The position numbers were made by a program, and so were the translations under genes. The notes below the pieces were generated by a model, which made no database searches, was not told where the DNA came from, and was given only the letters and a program-made list of their open reading frames with translations. From CAWBRT01 sp963832785 (GTDB taxonomy: Bacteria > Acidobacteriota > Terriglobia > Terriglobales > Acidobacteriaceae), in contig CAWHVF010000005.1 of NCBI GenBank assembly GCA_963832785.1, positions 1,984,001 to 2,048,000 on the forward strand: a DNA stretch of 64,000 nucleotides, written 5' to 3'. Shown in pieces: positions 53,949 through 62,648 of this stretch. How positions within the stretch are numbered: the stretch's first letter is position 1; the number at the start of each line of letters is the position of its first letter.

Positions 53949-55202
53949 CTAGCGTCGCGCAGCGCTGGCCATCTTGCCGGGCAGGACCCGGGCAACCGCG
54001 TCCTTGAACTCCTGTTCGGTCAGCAGGCCCTTCTTGTCCAACGAGACCTTCTTGATCTCGACCACCACCTTCATAGCCTCGTCGTCGTTGGCCTGGATGT
54101 TGAACTTCTTCAGCCAGATCTTCACCGAGTCGATGCCGCTGCCTTTGCCGAGCCAGGCTTCCGGCGCCGGCTGGCCGACCAGCTCCGGCCGGTAGGGGAA
54201 GACTTCGGTCAGATGCTCCTGGCCGGCGTTGCTGAACCAGGTGGCAATGATGCCGGACTCGATCTTGAACAGCCACTCGCCGACTACCGGGCGATTCAGC
54301 GGCACGTTGATCTGGGCCAGCTTCTGCGTCAGGCGGGCCAGCTTGTAGAACTTATCGAACTTCAAGCCGGTGTCGATTCCGTACATGGTCCGCAGGGCCA
54401 GCGCCGTCTCTTCCATAGGCACGTTGCCGGCGCGCTCACCCAGGCCGAGGATGGTCGAGTGGATGACATCAACGCCTTCGGCCACCGCCATGATGGTGTT
54501 GGCGATTCCCATACCGAAGTCCATGTGGAAGTGGGCTTCCAGGCGCGTGCCCTTGGGAACGCGCTGCTTCACGTTCTTCACCAGGTAGGGAATGGCATGC
54601 GGAGCCAGCACGCCCATGGTGTCAACCAGGCCGAGGGCATCCATGTGGCCGTCGGTGGCGACCTTCATGATCAGGTCCAGCACCCAGTCGATTCCCGCGC
54701 GGGTAAAGTCGATGGGGAAGAAGACGACTTCCAGTCCCTGCTCATGCGCATAGGTAGTGGCATCGACCGAGGACTTGATGGCCTTGTCCATCGACCACTG
54801 GTAGCAATACTTGATCATGTGGTCGCTGGAGGGGACCTCCATCACCACGCCCTTGACGCCGCAATCGACCGAGCGCTTGACGTCGTCGACCATGCAGCGG
54901 GCAAAGCCGAAGATCTGCGGTCCCAGGTTGCGCTTTACGATCTCCTTGATGGCGGCTTCGTCGCTGGGCGAAACGGCCGGCATGCCGGCCTCGATGCGCT
55001 GCACGCCGGCTTCCGCCAGGCCTTCGGCGATGCGGATCTTGTCGTCCTTGGTGAAGACGATGCCGGTCTGCTGCTCGCCATCACGCAGGGTAACGTCATG
55101 AAACGCGATTTTCTTGGGGAACTTGAAATCGGCGCGCACGGCGTCGGCGAAGTTCCAGGGGCTGACGAACCAATCTTTACTCTTCCACGGCTCTTGTGAC
55201 AT
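53949..55202 (-). CDS. HMGL-like / 2-isopropylmalate-homocitrate synthase family enzyme
   Basis: TIM-barrel enzyme of 417 aa with the acyl-CoA condensing signature 'FHDVTLRDGEQQTGIVF' (DVTLRDGEQQ 36-45) and a metal-binding segment 'RLEAHFHMDFGMGIANT' (about residue 230), followed by 'GLGERAGNVPMEE'. It lacks the C-terminal regulatory LeuA domain, so feedback by leucine is unlikely. The substrate is unclear (isopropylmalate, homocitrate or citramalate-type). It follows the D-2-hydroxyacid dehydrogenase gene by 26 bp. Confidence 0.85.
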   Translation of the reverse strand: MSQEPWKSKDWFVSPWNFADAVRADFKFPKKIAFHDVTLRDGEQQTGIVFTKDDKIRIAEGLAEAGVQRIEAGMPAVSPSDEAAIKEIVKRNLGPQIFGFARCMVDDVKRSVDCGVKGVVMEVPSSDHMIKYCYQWSMDKAIKSSVDATTYAHEQGLEVVFFPIDFTRAGIDWVLDLIMKVATDGHMDALGLVDTMGVLAPHAIPYLVKNVKQRVPKGTRLEAHFHMDFGMGIANTIMAVAEGVDVIHSTILGLGERAGNVPMEETALALRTMYGIDTGLKFDKFYKLARLTQKLAQINVPLNRPVVGEWLFKIESGIIATWFSNAGQEHLTEVFPYRPELVGQPAPEAWLGKGSGIDSVKIWLKKFNIQANDDEAMKVVVEIKKVSLDKKGLLTEQEFKDAVARVLPGKMASAARR

Positions 55203-55228
55203 TGACTTACCTCCAAAAAATTAACTTG

Positions 55229-56212
55229 TTAGCTGCGTTTGGCTTCGAGCGCCACCAAATTCACCGGGTTACGGGGTGTTTTGCCGGTGAGCACCAGGAC
55301 AACTTCCTCCGCCGCCTTGACCAGCAGATCCACCTGGGCCTCCTGCGAATACCAACCGGTGTGGGGCGTCAGAAGCACGTTCTCGCGGTGGAGAAGCGGC
55401 GAGTTGGCGGGCGGCGGCTCTTTCTCCAAAACGTCGAGGGCCGCTCCGGCAATTTGTTTGTTGTCCAGCGCCTGCGCCAGCGCCGCCTCGTCCACGATAG
55501 GCCCGCGCGCACTGTTGACCAGATAAGCGCCAGGTTTCATCTGCCGAAATGCGTCGGCGTTGAACAGATGGCTGGTTTCCGGAGTCAGCGGGCTGTGAAT
55601 GGAGATGTAATCGGAGATCTTCAACAGTTCGGCGAACTCCACCTTGTCCACGCCCGCCTTCTTCATGGCTTCGGCGGGCACATAGGGATCGAACGAGACC
55701 ACGCGCATGCCGAAGCCCTTGGCCTTGGGCGCCACCAACTGCGGAATGCGGCCAAAGCCGACCAGGCCCAGCACGCTTCCGCGCAGGCGATGAATCGGCA
55801 CCGCCGAGGCCATCTTCCACTCGCCTCCCTGCACCCGCGCGTTGGAGAAGGCGACCTTGCGCACCAGGGTCAGCAGCAGAGCCATGGCGTGATCGGAAAC
55901 CTCATCGATGCAGTAGTCCGGCTGGCGGGTGACGACGATTCCGCACTGTGTAGCCGTATCTATATCGACGTTGTCAACCCCGATCCCGGTGCGGGAAATT
56001 ATGCGGCAGCGCTTAAATTTGCGAATCATCTCGCCTGGGACTTTGGCGTAACAAACCATAACGGCATCGGCTTCGGCCGCCACTTCAAGGTAGGCTTCCG
56101 GCGTTTCCTGCTTCGCCGGACGGAAATCCGCCGCGATCTTGGTCAGAACGTTGCGAATCGGATCGAGGCTGGGAAAAGGATTATCAAAAAAAGCTACTAT
56201 TGGATTCGGCAT
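55229..56212 (-). CDS. D-isomer-specific 2-hydroxyacid dehydrogenase
   Basis: 327 aa NAD-dependent dehydrogenase (phosphoglycerate/C-terminal-binding-protein type). Catalytic triad segments are 'NSARGPIVDEAALAQ', 'DVLEKEPPP' and 'LTPHTGWYSQEAQ' (Arg, Glu, His). The Rossmann loop 'LVGFGRIPQ' has Pro where the third Gly of GxGxxG is expected. Co-directional with the HMGL-like enzyme. Substrate unknown. Confidence 0.86.
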   Translation of the reverse strand: MPNPIVAFFDNPFPSLDPIRNVLTKIAADFRPAKQETPEAYLEVAAEADAVMVCYAKVPGEMIRKFKRCRIISRTGIGVDNVDIDTATQCGIVVTRQPDYCIDEVSDHAMALLLTLVRKVAFSNARVQGGEWKMASAVPIHRLRGSVLGLVGFGRIPQLVAPKAKGFGMRVVSFDPYVPAEAMKKAGVDKVEFAELLKISDYISIHSPLTPETSHLFNADAFRQMKPGAYLVNSARGPIVDEAALAQALDNKQIAGAALDVLEKEPPPANSPLLHRENVLLTPHTGWYSQEAQVDLLVKAAEEVVLVLTGKTPRNPVNLVALEAKRS

Positions 56213-56625
56213 TTAGCTCCATCCCTTCTGCCAATGATTGCCTATCCGGTGATTGTGAAAAGCGGACGTAGGATCACATTCATTTTGCAGCACTTGCCAG
56301 GGCCCGAGGATTTGCTATCAGGCAAACTCAGAATATAGCACACAAAACCACGGAGAAAAACCGCGCCAAATGGAGGTATTGACTGATTTTATTGTTGCTC
56401 GCTTCATAAGCCGCCGCCCCCCAGGCTGGAGGGCTATTTTTGTCGATAACCGGCAGCAACACAGATTTAAGACAGCGCCCATTAACGCGGAGGCAATCTC
56501 ATAAGGTTTCAGGGTTTCAAGGTTTCAAGGTGGGAGCGGGCCGTCGATTCCCAAACTTTAAAACCTTGAAACTCGGGATATTGGGAACTTGCCGCCCTGT
56601 ACTCAACATGGGCCGGCGGTTTACC
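56213..56625. other. Intergenic region with TTTCAAGG-type repeats
   Basis: 412 bp without a supported gene. GGTTTCAGGGTTTCAAGGTTTCAAGG (in parts, about 56506-56531) pairs with CCTTGAAAC at about 56565-56573. Confidence 0.4.
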
Positions 56626-57054
56626 ATGGTTTTCGCCATGAGCAAACCATTCCTTGCCTTGATCTCCGCTTTATTGTTTTTGAGTTGCGGGCTGCTGGCA
56701 CAAAGCGCGGCGAGCGGCGCCAAAGAGCAGAAACCGGCCGAGCAAAAGGCCGCCGAACAGGTTCCCACCATCAGCGCCGACCGCGGCGATTGCAGCGCCG
56801 CCTTCACCGTGCTCGATGCCAAGGGCAAGCCCGTTTACCAGGCCAGCATCCACACCCTGGTGCGCTGGGGGCTGGCCCACAAGACCGACCTGACCGTCAG
56901 CACCAACTACTACGGGAAAGCGGAGTTCACGCACCTGCCGAATTACTCCAAGAAGCCCATCGTCTTCGACGTGAGCGCGGGCGACAAGAAGCGCACCGTG
57001 TTGTTCGATCCCGGCAACCAGTGCAAGGCGGACTTCACGGTCGAGCTGCGCTAG
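56626..57054 (+). CDS. Secreted hypothetical protein with Ig/carboxypeptidase-regulatory-like domain
   Basis: From ATG 56626 (or 56638) the protein is 138-142 aa. It has a signal peptide 'FLALISALLFLSCGLLAQ', then a Lys/Glu/Ala-rich spacer, then a beta-sandwich-like region 'CSAAFTVLDAKGKPVYQASI' to 'CKADFTVELR' with two cysteines that may pair. The domain looks like a small carboxypeptidase-regulatory/PEGA-type module. Unknown function. Confidence 0.6.
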   Translation: MVFAMSKPFLALISALLFLSCGLLAQSAASGAKEQKPAEQKAAEQVPTISADRGDCSAAFTVLDAKGKPVYQASIHTLVRWGLAHKTDLTVSTNYYGKAEFTHLPNYSKKPIVFDVSAGDKKRTVLFDPGNQCKADFTVELR

Positions 57055-57102
57055 GCGGTGTCCTGGGTGGAAGCACCGGGCTTTATTGATTGCTGCATAT
57101 GT

Positions 57103-57279
57103 AATGTCCTATGGACGGCGATGATGTATCCAGCAGAAGTTGTCATGGCGAGCGCAGGCGCGGCAGCGCCGGAGTCGAGCCACCTTTTGTTTCCAGCTTC
57201 AAAACACAAGGTTCCTCCACTCCGCCGCGGGTTGCGCGGCTCCGGTCGGAATGACAATTAGACATTCTGATAGGACATT
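57103..57279. repeat. MITE-like element with arms AATGTCCTAT / ATAGGACATT
   Basis: Perfect 10-bp outer arms (57103-57112 and 57270-57279) and perfect inner arms TTGTCAT (57140) and ATGACAA (57251). No ORF inside. It lies in a 445-bp gap (57055-57500) that also holds the CAGGATGACAC repeat at 57364-57397 and shows no gene. Confidence 0.7.
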
Positions 57280-57363
57280 ATTTTTGCCGCACTCAATAGC
57301 CTCGGTGCTTAAACACAGAGCTAAAGCTCGTTTCTCTCCGGCCGCAACTCGCTGGATTGGAAG

Positions 57364-57397
57364 AACAGCAGATCCTTCGCTTCGCTCAGGATGACAC
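57364..57397. repeat. 'CAGCAGATCC…TTCGCTCAGGATGACAC' repeat (copy 2)
   Basis: Very close match to 14584-14618. Confidence 0.6.
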
Positions 57398-57500
57398 TCC
57401 AGAGATTTTTGCGTGCTTCCGCAGCCTTCTAGAAGTAGCGCCGCCGCGCCGGGCTGCGAAAAGGCAAAGCTAAAGGGCCCGCCGGCGCTATCCGGTGCCC

Positions 57501-58145
57501 TCACTTCGGCTGTTTCAGCTTGGGTTTGGCGGCCTCGGCCGCGCGCCACAGGTACCAACTGGCGATGCTGCGCCAGGGGCGCCACTTCTCGCCCTTCTTC
57601 AGCATTTGCTGCTTGGTGGGCAGCTCGGGCAGGCGGTAGGTTCGCTGGAAGCCTTTGCGCACACCATAGTCGTCTACCGGCAGCACGTCGGTGCGTCCCA
57701 GGCGGAAGATGAGCAGCATCTCGACCGTCCAGCGTCCGATGCCGCGCACCTGGGCGACGCGCTCGATGATCTCCTCGTCGCTCATGGCATCGATGACTTT
57801 TCCCTCGGGCACGGTGCCGTCCAGCGTTTTGGCCGCCAAGTCCTTAACCGCCAGCAGCTTGTTGCGCGACAGCCCGGCCGCGCGCAGCCGCTCCTCGGGC
57901 GCCGCCGCCATCTGCTCGGGAGTGGCCAGGGCCCCGGGAAACAAATCGTCCACCCGCTGCAGGATGGCCGCCGCCGCTTTTCCCGCCAGTTGCTGATAGA
58001 TGATGGAGCGCAGCAGGGAATAAAAGATCGAGTGTTCGTGCCGCAACTTCAAGGTGCAGGGGCCGACGCGCTCGATCAACTGCGCCAGCCGGCGATCCGA
58101 ACGGCTGAGGTGCCGGATGGCGGCGCTGTAGTCTGGCGGTGTCAT
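57501..58145 (-). CDS. DNA-3-methyladenine glycosylase II-like (HhH-GPD, AlkA family)
   Basis: 214 aa base-excision enzyme. The helix-hairpin-helix 'VRGIGRWTVEMLLIFRLG' and catalytic Asp in 'VLPVDDYGVRKGF' are intact, with 'IIYQQLAGKAAAAI' upstream. It removes N3-alkylated purines and related lesions. The AAG-type glycosylase Mpg is at 21.5 kb. RecX lies upstream on the same strand. Confidence 0.9.
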   Translation of the reverse strand: MTPPDYSAAIRHLSRSDRRLAQLIERVGPCTLKLRHEHSIFYSLLRSIIYQQLAGKAAAAILQRVDDLFPGALATPEQMAAAPEERLRAAGLSRNKLLAVKDLAAKTLDGTVPEGKVIDAMSDEEIIERVAQVRGIGRWTVEMLLIFRLGRTDVLPVDDYGVRKGFQRTYRLPELPTKQQMLKKGEKWRPWRSIASWYLWRAAEAAKPKLKQPK

Positions 58146-58158
58146 AGGCTAAAAAGAT

Positions 58159-58215
58159 AACCACAGAGGACACAGAGATTCATAGAGGAAAATCAGAAAT
58201 CAAAAATCAAAAATC
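58159..58215. repeat. AACCACAGAGGACACAGAG arm plus AATCAAAAATC run
   Basis: Single arm of the family seen at 22254-22447, followed by AATCAGAAATCAAAAATCAA, between alkA-like and recX genes. Confidence 0.5.
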
Positions 58216-58249
58216 TTTTCCGCTCTGTGAACCTCTGCGAACTAGGTGG

Positions 58250-58819
58250 TTATCCGTTGTCTTCCTCCGTCTTTGGCTTCGATTCCGCCTCCTCACGCTC
58301 CTGCTCCAGGACGCTGAGAAGCTCGTCCTCGACGTCCCACTTCTTAAGGATGCCGACGATCACCGCCGAGGAAAAGCCGGCGCGGGCCAGGGTGCGAAAG
58401 ACGCGGGCCGCCTGTTTCTGATTCTGCGGCCGGGCAATCCGCTTGCGCTCCAGGAACTGGCGCGCCAGTTGGCTCTCGTCCACGCCCTCGTAGGCGGCGC
58501 GCACGGCCGCCGCAATCACCTCGGCGTGCACTCCCCGGGCTTTCAGGTCCTGGGTTACGCGCAGGCGGCCGAACTTTTCGTTTTCTTTACGGAACGAGGA
58601 GTAAGCAGCGGCATAGCTGGCGTCGTTGAGGTAGCGCTGCTCTTTGAGGCGCGCCACCACGCGGTCGATCAGCGCTTCGCCGCCGTCCTGCCGGGCCACG
58701 CGGCCGCGCATCAGGCGCTTGAGTTCGGCGACGCTGCGCATGCGCCGTCCCAGCGCCTCGACCGCGTACTGGTAGAGCGCCTGTTCGTCGTAATAGCGCC
58801 GGGTTTGCCTGCCTGGCAT
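58250..58819 (-). CDS. recX: Regulatory protein RecX
   Basis: 189 aa, helical, with the RecX repeats 'YAVEALGRRMRSVAELKRLM' and 'LIDRVVARLKEQRYLNDASY'. RecX caps RecA filaments. Acidic C-terminal tail. recA is not in the window. The alkA-like gene follows on the same strand. Confidence 0.9.
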   Translation of the reverse strand: MPGRQTRRYYDEQALYQYAVEALGRRMRSVAELKRLMRGRVARQDGGEALIDRVVARLKEQRYLNDASYAAAYSSFRKENEKFGRLRVTQDLKARGVHAEVIAAAVRAAYEGVDESQLARQFLERKRIARPQNQKQAARVFRTLARAGFSSAVIVGILKKWDVEDELLSVLEQEREEAESKPKTEEDNG

Positions 58820-58878
58820 CTTTTCCTGCGCGCGAAGCCGCTGCTGTCCTTATGGTTGGCGCGCCCCGCTGGCGGATT

Positions 58879-59337
58879 TTAGCGGCGCAGCACCAATCCC
58901 AAGGTGGCGCGGGCATGGGTGTCATTGTTAAAGTGGACCGCGTCCAGCTTCACCCGCGCGCCAAATTTCTTGGTGCCGATGTCGACTCCGGCGCCGCCCA
59001 GCACGGCAAAGTAGTAGGTGCTGAACTCGTGCGCTCCGCCGAACAGCACATGAACAAACGGGGTGAACAACTCGTAGCGCTTGGTGAGCACCACCCGTGG
59101 TCCGCCCGCGAAGGTATAGACATTGTCGCTTCCGGGGTGCAGGCTGGCAAAGTATCCGCCCCCGTCGCCTTCCAGCCCCAGATGCTTGCTGGCCAGGTAA
59201 GCGGCGGAAAGGTCGAAGCCGTCTTTGCCCACCGCGCCGGTCAGATGCGAGTAGCCGCCCGAAAACTCCGCCGTCTGCGCCAGCGCGCCGCCGGCCAAGA
59301 CCAACACCACGCAACAAAGCAACGCGAGGTTCCTCAT
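58879..59337 (-). CDS. Outer-membrane beta-barrel protein (OmpA/OmpW-like small porin)
   Basis: 152 aa: signal peptide 'LALLCCVVLVLAGGALAQ', then alternating beta-strand pattern 'EFSGGYSHLTGAVGKDGFDL', 'YELFTPFVHVLFGGAHEF' and 'LGLVLRR' at the end. The pattern is that of small eight-strand barrels in Acidobacteria. Function not assigned. Confidence 0.7.
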   Translation of the reverse strand: MRNLALLCCVVLVLAGGALAQTAEFSGGYSHLTGAVGKDGFDLSAAYLASKHLGLEGDGGGYFASLHPGSDNVYTFAGGPRVVLTKRYELFTPFVHVLFGGAHEFSTYYFAVLGGAGVDIGTKKFGARVKLDAVHFNNDTHARATLGLVLRR

Positions 59338-59501
59338 CTAAGCTCCTCTGTCCGCTACCGCCCAGTTTGAGTGCCTACCATGGAGTCTATATCAGAAGCC
59401 GCGGGCGCACCCTCGCGGGGTATCTCGGCGGTCAACCCGCGCGGGGCGGGCGGCGGCATGCATGCGGCTGCTCTGCCTGCCGGCAGCCATTATCATGGCC
59501 C

Positions 59502-60194
59502 TCAAGCCAGCGCGCGCTCCACTGCCGCTTCGCTATGAATGGTGGTGGTATCGAACAACGGAACCGGGCTGTCGGCCTGCTCCAGAATCATCATCAGCTC
59601 CGTGCAGCCGAGAATAATGCCTTCCGCGCCCGCAGCGGCCAGTTCGGCTACCACTACCCGCAGCCTGGCCTTGGATTCAGCTCTCACCAGCCCGCATACC
59701 AGCTCGTCATAGATGATGCGCTGCACCAACTCGCGTCCGGCCGGCACGGGCGTAAGCACCTCCAGGCGAAACTTGTCGCGCAGGCGGACGCGGTAGAACT
59801 CCCGCTCCATGGTGAAAGCGGTGCCCAGCAATGCCACGCGCCGCATGGCGCGGGCCGCGATGCGCTCGCCGGTGGCATCGGCAATGTGCAGCAACGGCAC
59901 GCGGATTGCTTCTTCCACCGCTGCCGCCGAGATGTGCATGGTATTGGAGCCGATGAGGATGAAATCCGCTCCCCCGCGCTCCAGCAGCCTGGCCGCGTCC
60001 ACCATCATGGATGTTGCTTCGTCCCACTTGTCCGCGAATTGCAATCGCGCCAGTTCGTCGAAGTCGATGGAATATAGCGAGAGCTTGGCGGAATGGTGTC
60101 CGCCCAGCCGCTGCTTAACCAGTTTGTTCAGCAGGGCGTAGTAGTGCGCCGTGCTCTCCCAACTCATTCCGCCAATCAATCCGATGGTTTTCAT
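59502..60194 (-). CDS. Aspartate/glutamate racemase family protein
   Basis: 230 aa, YgeA-like. 'IGLIGGMSWESTAHYYALLN' is the N-terminal motif. The first catalytic position reads 'IGSNTMH' (Ser for the usual Cys), while the second Cys is kept in 'IILGCTELMMIL'. In the broad-specificity YgeA group the first residue is likewise not Cys. It is the last gene of the carbohydrate operon. Confidence 0.85.
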   Translation of the reverse strand: MKTIGLIGGMSWESTAHYYALLNKLVKQRLGGHHSAKLSLYSIDFDELARLQFADKWDEATSMMVDAARLLERGGADFILIGSNTMHISAAAVEEAIRVPLLHIADATGERIAARAMRRVALLGTAFTMEREFYRVRLRDKFRLEVLTPVPAGRELVQRIIYDELVCGLVRAESKARLRVVVAELAAAGAEGIILGCTELMMILEQADSPVPLFDTTTIHSEAAVERALA

Positions 60195-60289
60195 AAGTCC
60201 GCCTGATCAAAACCTGGCGCCGGAGCCCCCGTTCATCCGACAGGCCACGCCGGGGGAGGCGCTGCTTCTCTCCGCCGGCAGGTGCGCTT

Positions 60290-61453
60290 CTACATGGTGA
60301 GGCCGATTCGGGCGATGGCGAAGTCATTGTGACCCAGGGCTTCCGACTTGGTGAGCTTGCCCGAGGCGACTTCCAGTATTTCGCTGAGGATGCGGTCGGC
60401 GACCTGCTCCACGGTTTCCTCGCCAGTGATGATGGTGCCGGCGTTGAGGTCCATGTCGTCCTTCATCTTCTCGTACAGGCTGGTATTGCTGGCTATCTTG
60501 ATGGTGGGCGCTATGGGGGAACCGGTGGGAGTCCCGCGGCCGGTAGTGAATACGCAAATATGGCAGCCGCCCGCGACCATGCCGGTCAACTGCTCGATGT
60601 CGTGCCCGGGCGTATCCATGTAAACGAGGCCCTTCCTGGTGATGCGCTCCGCCCAGCCGATAACGTCCTGCAACGGCCTGCTGCCCGCCTTGTGGACGCA
60701 ACCCAGGGATTTTTCCACGATCGAGGAGATGCCGCCTTCGAAGTTGCCCGGGGTCGGATTTCCGCCGCGCACGTCCACGCCGGCGCGTTTAGCCGACTCC
60801 TCGAAGCCGCGGATGGTGGCGTAGCAGCGCCGTTTCACGTCCTCGTTGACCGCGCGCTCGGCGATGATGTGCTCGGCGCCGATCAGCTCCGGGGTCTCGG
60901 CCAAAATGGAGGTGCCGCCCGCGTCTATCAAAAGATCGCTGGCCGAGCCCACGGCGGGATTCGCGGACAGGCCGGAGCAGGCGTCGGAGCCGCCGCACTC
61001 GGTGCCCACGATGAGCTCGGCCACTTCGCAGGTCTCGCGCCGGAGGGTCGAAGCCTCCACCACCAGGCGGTGCGCGGCCACCGTGCCCGCCTGTATTGAT
61101 TTAAGGGAGCCACCTTCGTCTTGAATGATGACAAGCCGGACTGGCTTGCAGGGACATTCTCTGCTGATCTCCGCCGCCACTTCCTGCGCGCGAACCACCT
61201 CGCACCCCAACCCGACCACCACCACGCCATAAACATTGGGGTGGACACCGTGGCCAACCAGGGCGCGCATGGTCTGCGCCGCATCCGGCCCCAACTGGCA
61301 ACAGCCATGCTGGTGTTCAAACCAGGTGGTCCCCTTTATATTGGCCGAAATTGCCCGGGCCACCTGATTGGCGCAGGTCACGCTGGGCATCACCAGAACA
61401 TGATTGCGGATGCCAACCGATCCGTTCGGACGACGATATCCCCTGAACTCCAT
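60290..61453 (-). CDS. UxaA-family hydrolyase (altronate/galactarate dehydratase large-subunit type)
   Basis: 387 aa, complete. 'NHVLVMPSVTCANQVARAIS' and 'GTECGGSDACSGLSANPAVG' and 'GGNPTPGNFEGGISSIVEKS' are the family hallmarks, with several Cys for an Fe-S cluster or metal. The same length and family also includes SuyB (sulfolactate sulfo-lyase), so the substrate is open. The usual small SAF subunit is not seen next to it. Co-directional with the racemase, 95 bp apart. Confidence 0.85.
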   Translation of the reverse strand: MEFRGYRRPNGSVGIRNHVLVMPSVTCANQVARAISANIKGTTWFEHQHGCCQLGPDAAQTMRALVGHGVHPNVYGVVVVGLGCEVVRAQEVAAEISRECPCKPVRLVIIQDEGGSLKSIQAGTVAAHRLVVEASTLRRETCEVAELIVGTECGGSDACSGLSANPAVGSASDLLIDAGGTSILAETPELIGAEHIIAERAVNEDVKRRCYATIRGFEESAKRAGVDVRGGNPTPGNFEGGISSIVEKSLGCVHKAGSRPLQDVIGWAERITRKGLVYMDTPGHDIEQLTGMVAGGCHICVFTTGRGTPTGSPIAPTIKIASNTSLYEKMKDDMDLNAGTIITGEETVEQVADRILSEILEVASGKLTKSEALGHNDFAIARIGLTM

Positions 61454-61525
61454 TAGACTGCCCCGGATGTTGCAAATGAACTCATAACGCCCGCCCGAGC
61501 GCCCAGCCGCAGCGTGACCGCGTAG

Positions 61526-61659
61526 TGGGTCAGTTTGAAGGTGCCCCAGGTTCCGCGCCGCGCTTTTCGGCGCTAACCTGGGGAAATTGGCCCCACGTCA
61601 GCCCAACAGCAGGGCGGGACGTGGGGCACCAATTGTTAATTTGAGTTTGAACTGACCCA
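61526..61659. repeat. Element A, copy 3
   Basis: TGGGTCAGTTTGAA (61526-61539) and an imperfect reverse complement (61646-61659, two mismatches) enclose the same two stem-loops as the 48752 copy. It interrupts the operon between the transketolase and UxaA-type genes. Confidence 0.85.
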
Positions 61660-61688
61660 TTACCCGCGGCCGAGCTGCGATAGATTGA

Positions 61689-62648
61689 TTACCGCATTCT
61701 TCCAGCCGAAGCGTGTTCGGCGCGCCCGGTAATCGCCCGGCGCGCGGCGCCGGCAATCGCGGTTTTGTCCAGACCGTACTTGGTCAGAATATCTTCATAA
61801 GGCCCGGACTCTCCGAATTTGTCGGCAATGCCCACCATTTCCAGCGGTCCCAGGCCGTGTTTTGCCAGCACCTCAGAGACCGCCGAACCCAGACCACCGT
61901 AGATAGTGTGTTCTTCCACGGTCACCGCCGCGCCGGTTTTGGCAACCGCGCGGATAACAGCTTCTGCGTCCAGCGGCTTGACGGTATGCAGGTCGATGAC
62001 TTCCGCCTGGATTCCTTCCTTTTCCAATATGGCAGCCGCCTCCAGCGCCTTGGTCACCATGAAGCCGTTAGCGAAGATGGCGACGTCCTTGCCCGGACGG
62101 AGGACGATAGCTTTGCCAATTTCCAAAGACATCTCGGGACTGTAAACCGGCGGAACCTCCGCCCGGCTGAGGCGCAGGTAAACCGGGCCCTTATGACGGG
62201 CGGCGGCGAAGACCACCTGCCTGGCGGCGTGCTCGTCGGCCGGCACGATGACCGTTATGTTGGGAATCGCCCGCATGACGGCAACGTCCTCGACCGACTG
62301 ATGGCTGGCGCCGTCAAAGGAGTCGGACAAGCCGCCGTAAGCGCCTGCGATCTTGACGTTCAGCTTGTTATAAGCAATCAGGCTGCGCACCGGATCGCCG
62401 GCACGAAGCGCGCAGAACAAGGCAAAGGTATTTACGAACGGCAGCTTGCCGGCGGCGGCCATGCCGGCCGCTATCGACATCATGTTGCCTTCGGCGATGC
62501 CCACGTTGAAGAACCGCTCCGGGAACGCATTCGCGAACAGGGCGGTGCGGGTCGAGCTGGAGACATCGGCATCCAATACCAGCACATCCGGATTGATCCG
62601 CCCCAGTTCTACCAGTGCTTCTCCGTATGCTTCACGCATTGCTTTCAT
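61689..62648 (-). CDS. Transketolase, C-terminal subunit
   Basis: 319 aa carrying the pyrimidine-binding and C-terminal domains of a split transketolase: 'LVLDADVSSSTRTALFANAF', 'RFFNVGIAEGNMMSIAAGMA' (invariant Glu), then 'VTVEEHTIYGGLGSAVSEVL'. Its ATG overlaps the stop of the N-terminal subunit by 4 bp (ATGA). Confidence 0.92.
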   Translation of the reverse strand: MKAMREAYGEALVELGRINPDVLVLDADVSSSTRTALFANAFPERFFNVGIAEGNMMSIAAGMAAAGKLPFVNTFALFCALRAGDPVRSLIAYNKLNVKIAGAYGGLSDSFDGASHQSVEDVAVMRAIPNITVIVPADEHAARQVVFAAARHKGPVYLRLSRAEVPPVYSPEMSLEIGKAIVLRPGKDVAIFANGFMVTKALEAAAILEKEGIQAEVIDLHTVKPLDAEAVIRAVAKTGAAVTVEEHTIYGGLGSAVSEVLAKHGLGPLEMVGIADKFGESGPYEDILTKYGLDKTAIAGAARRAITGRAEHASAGRMR

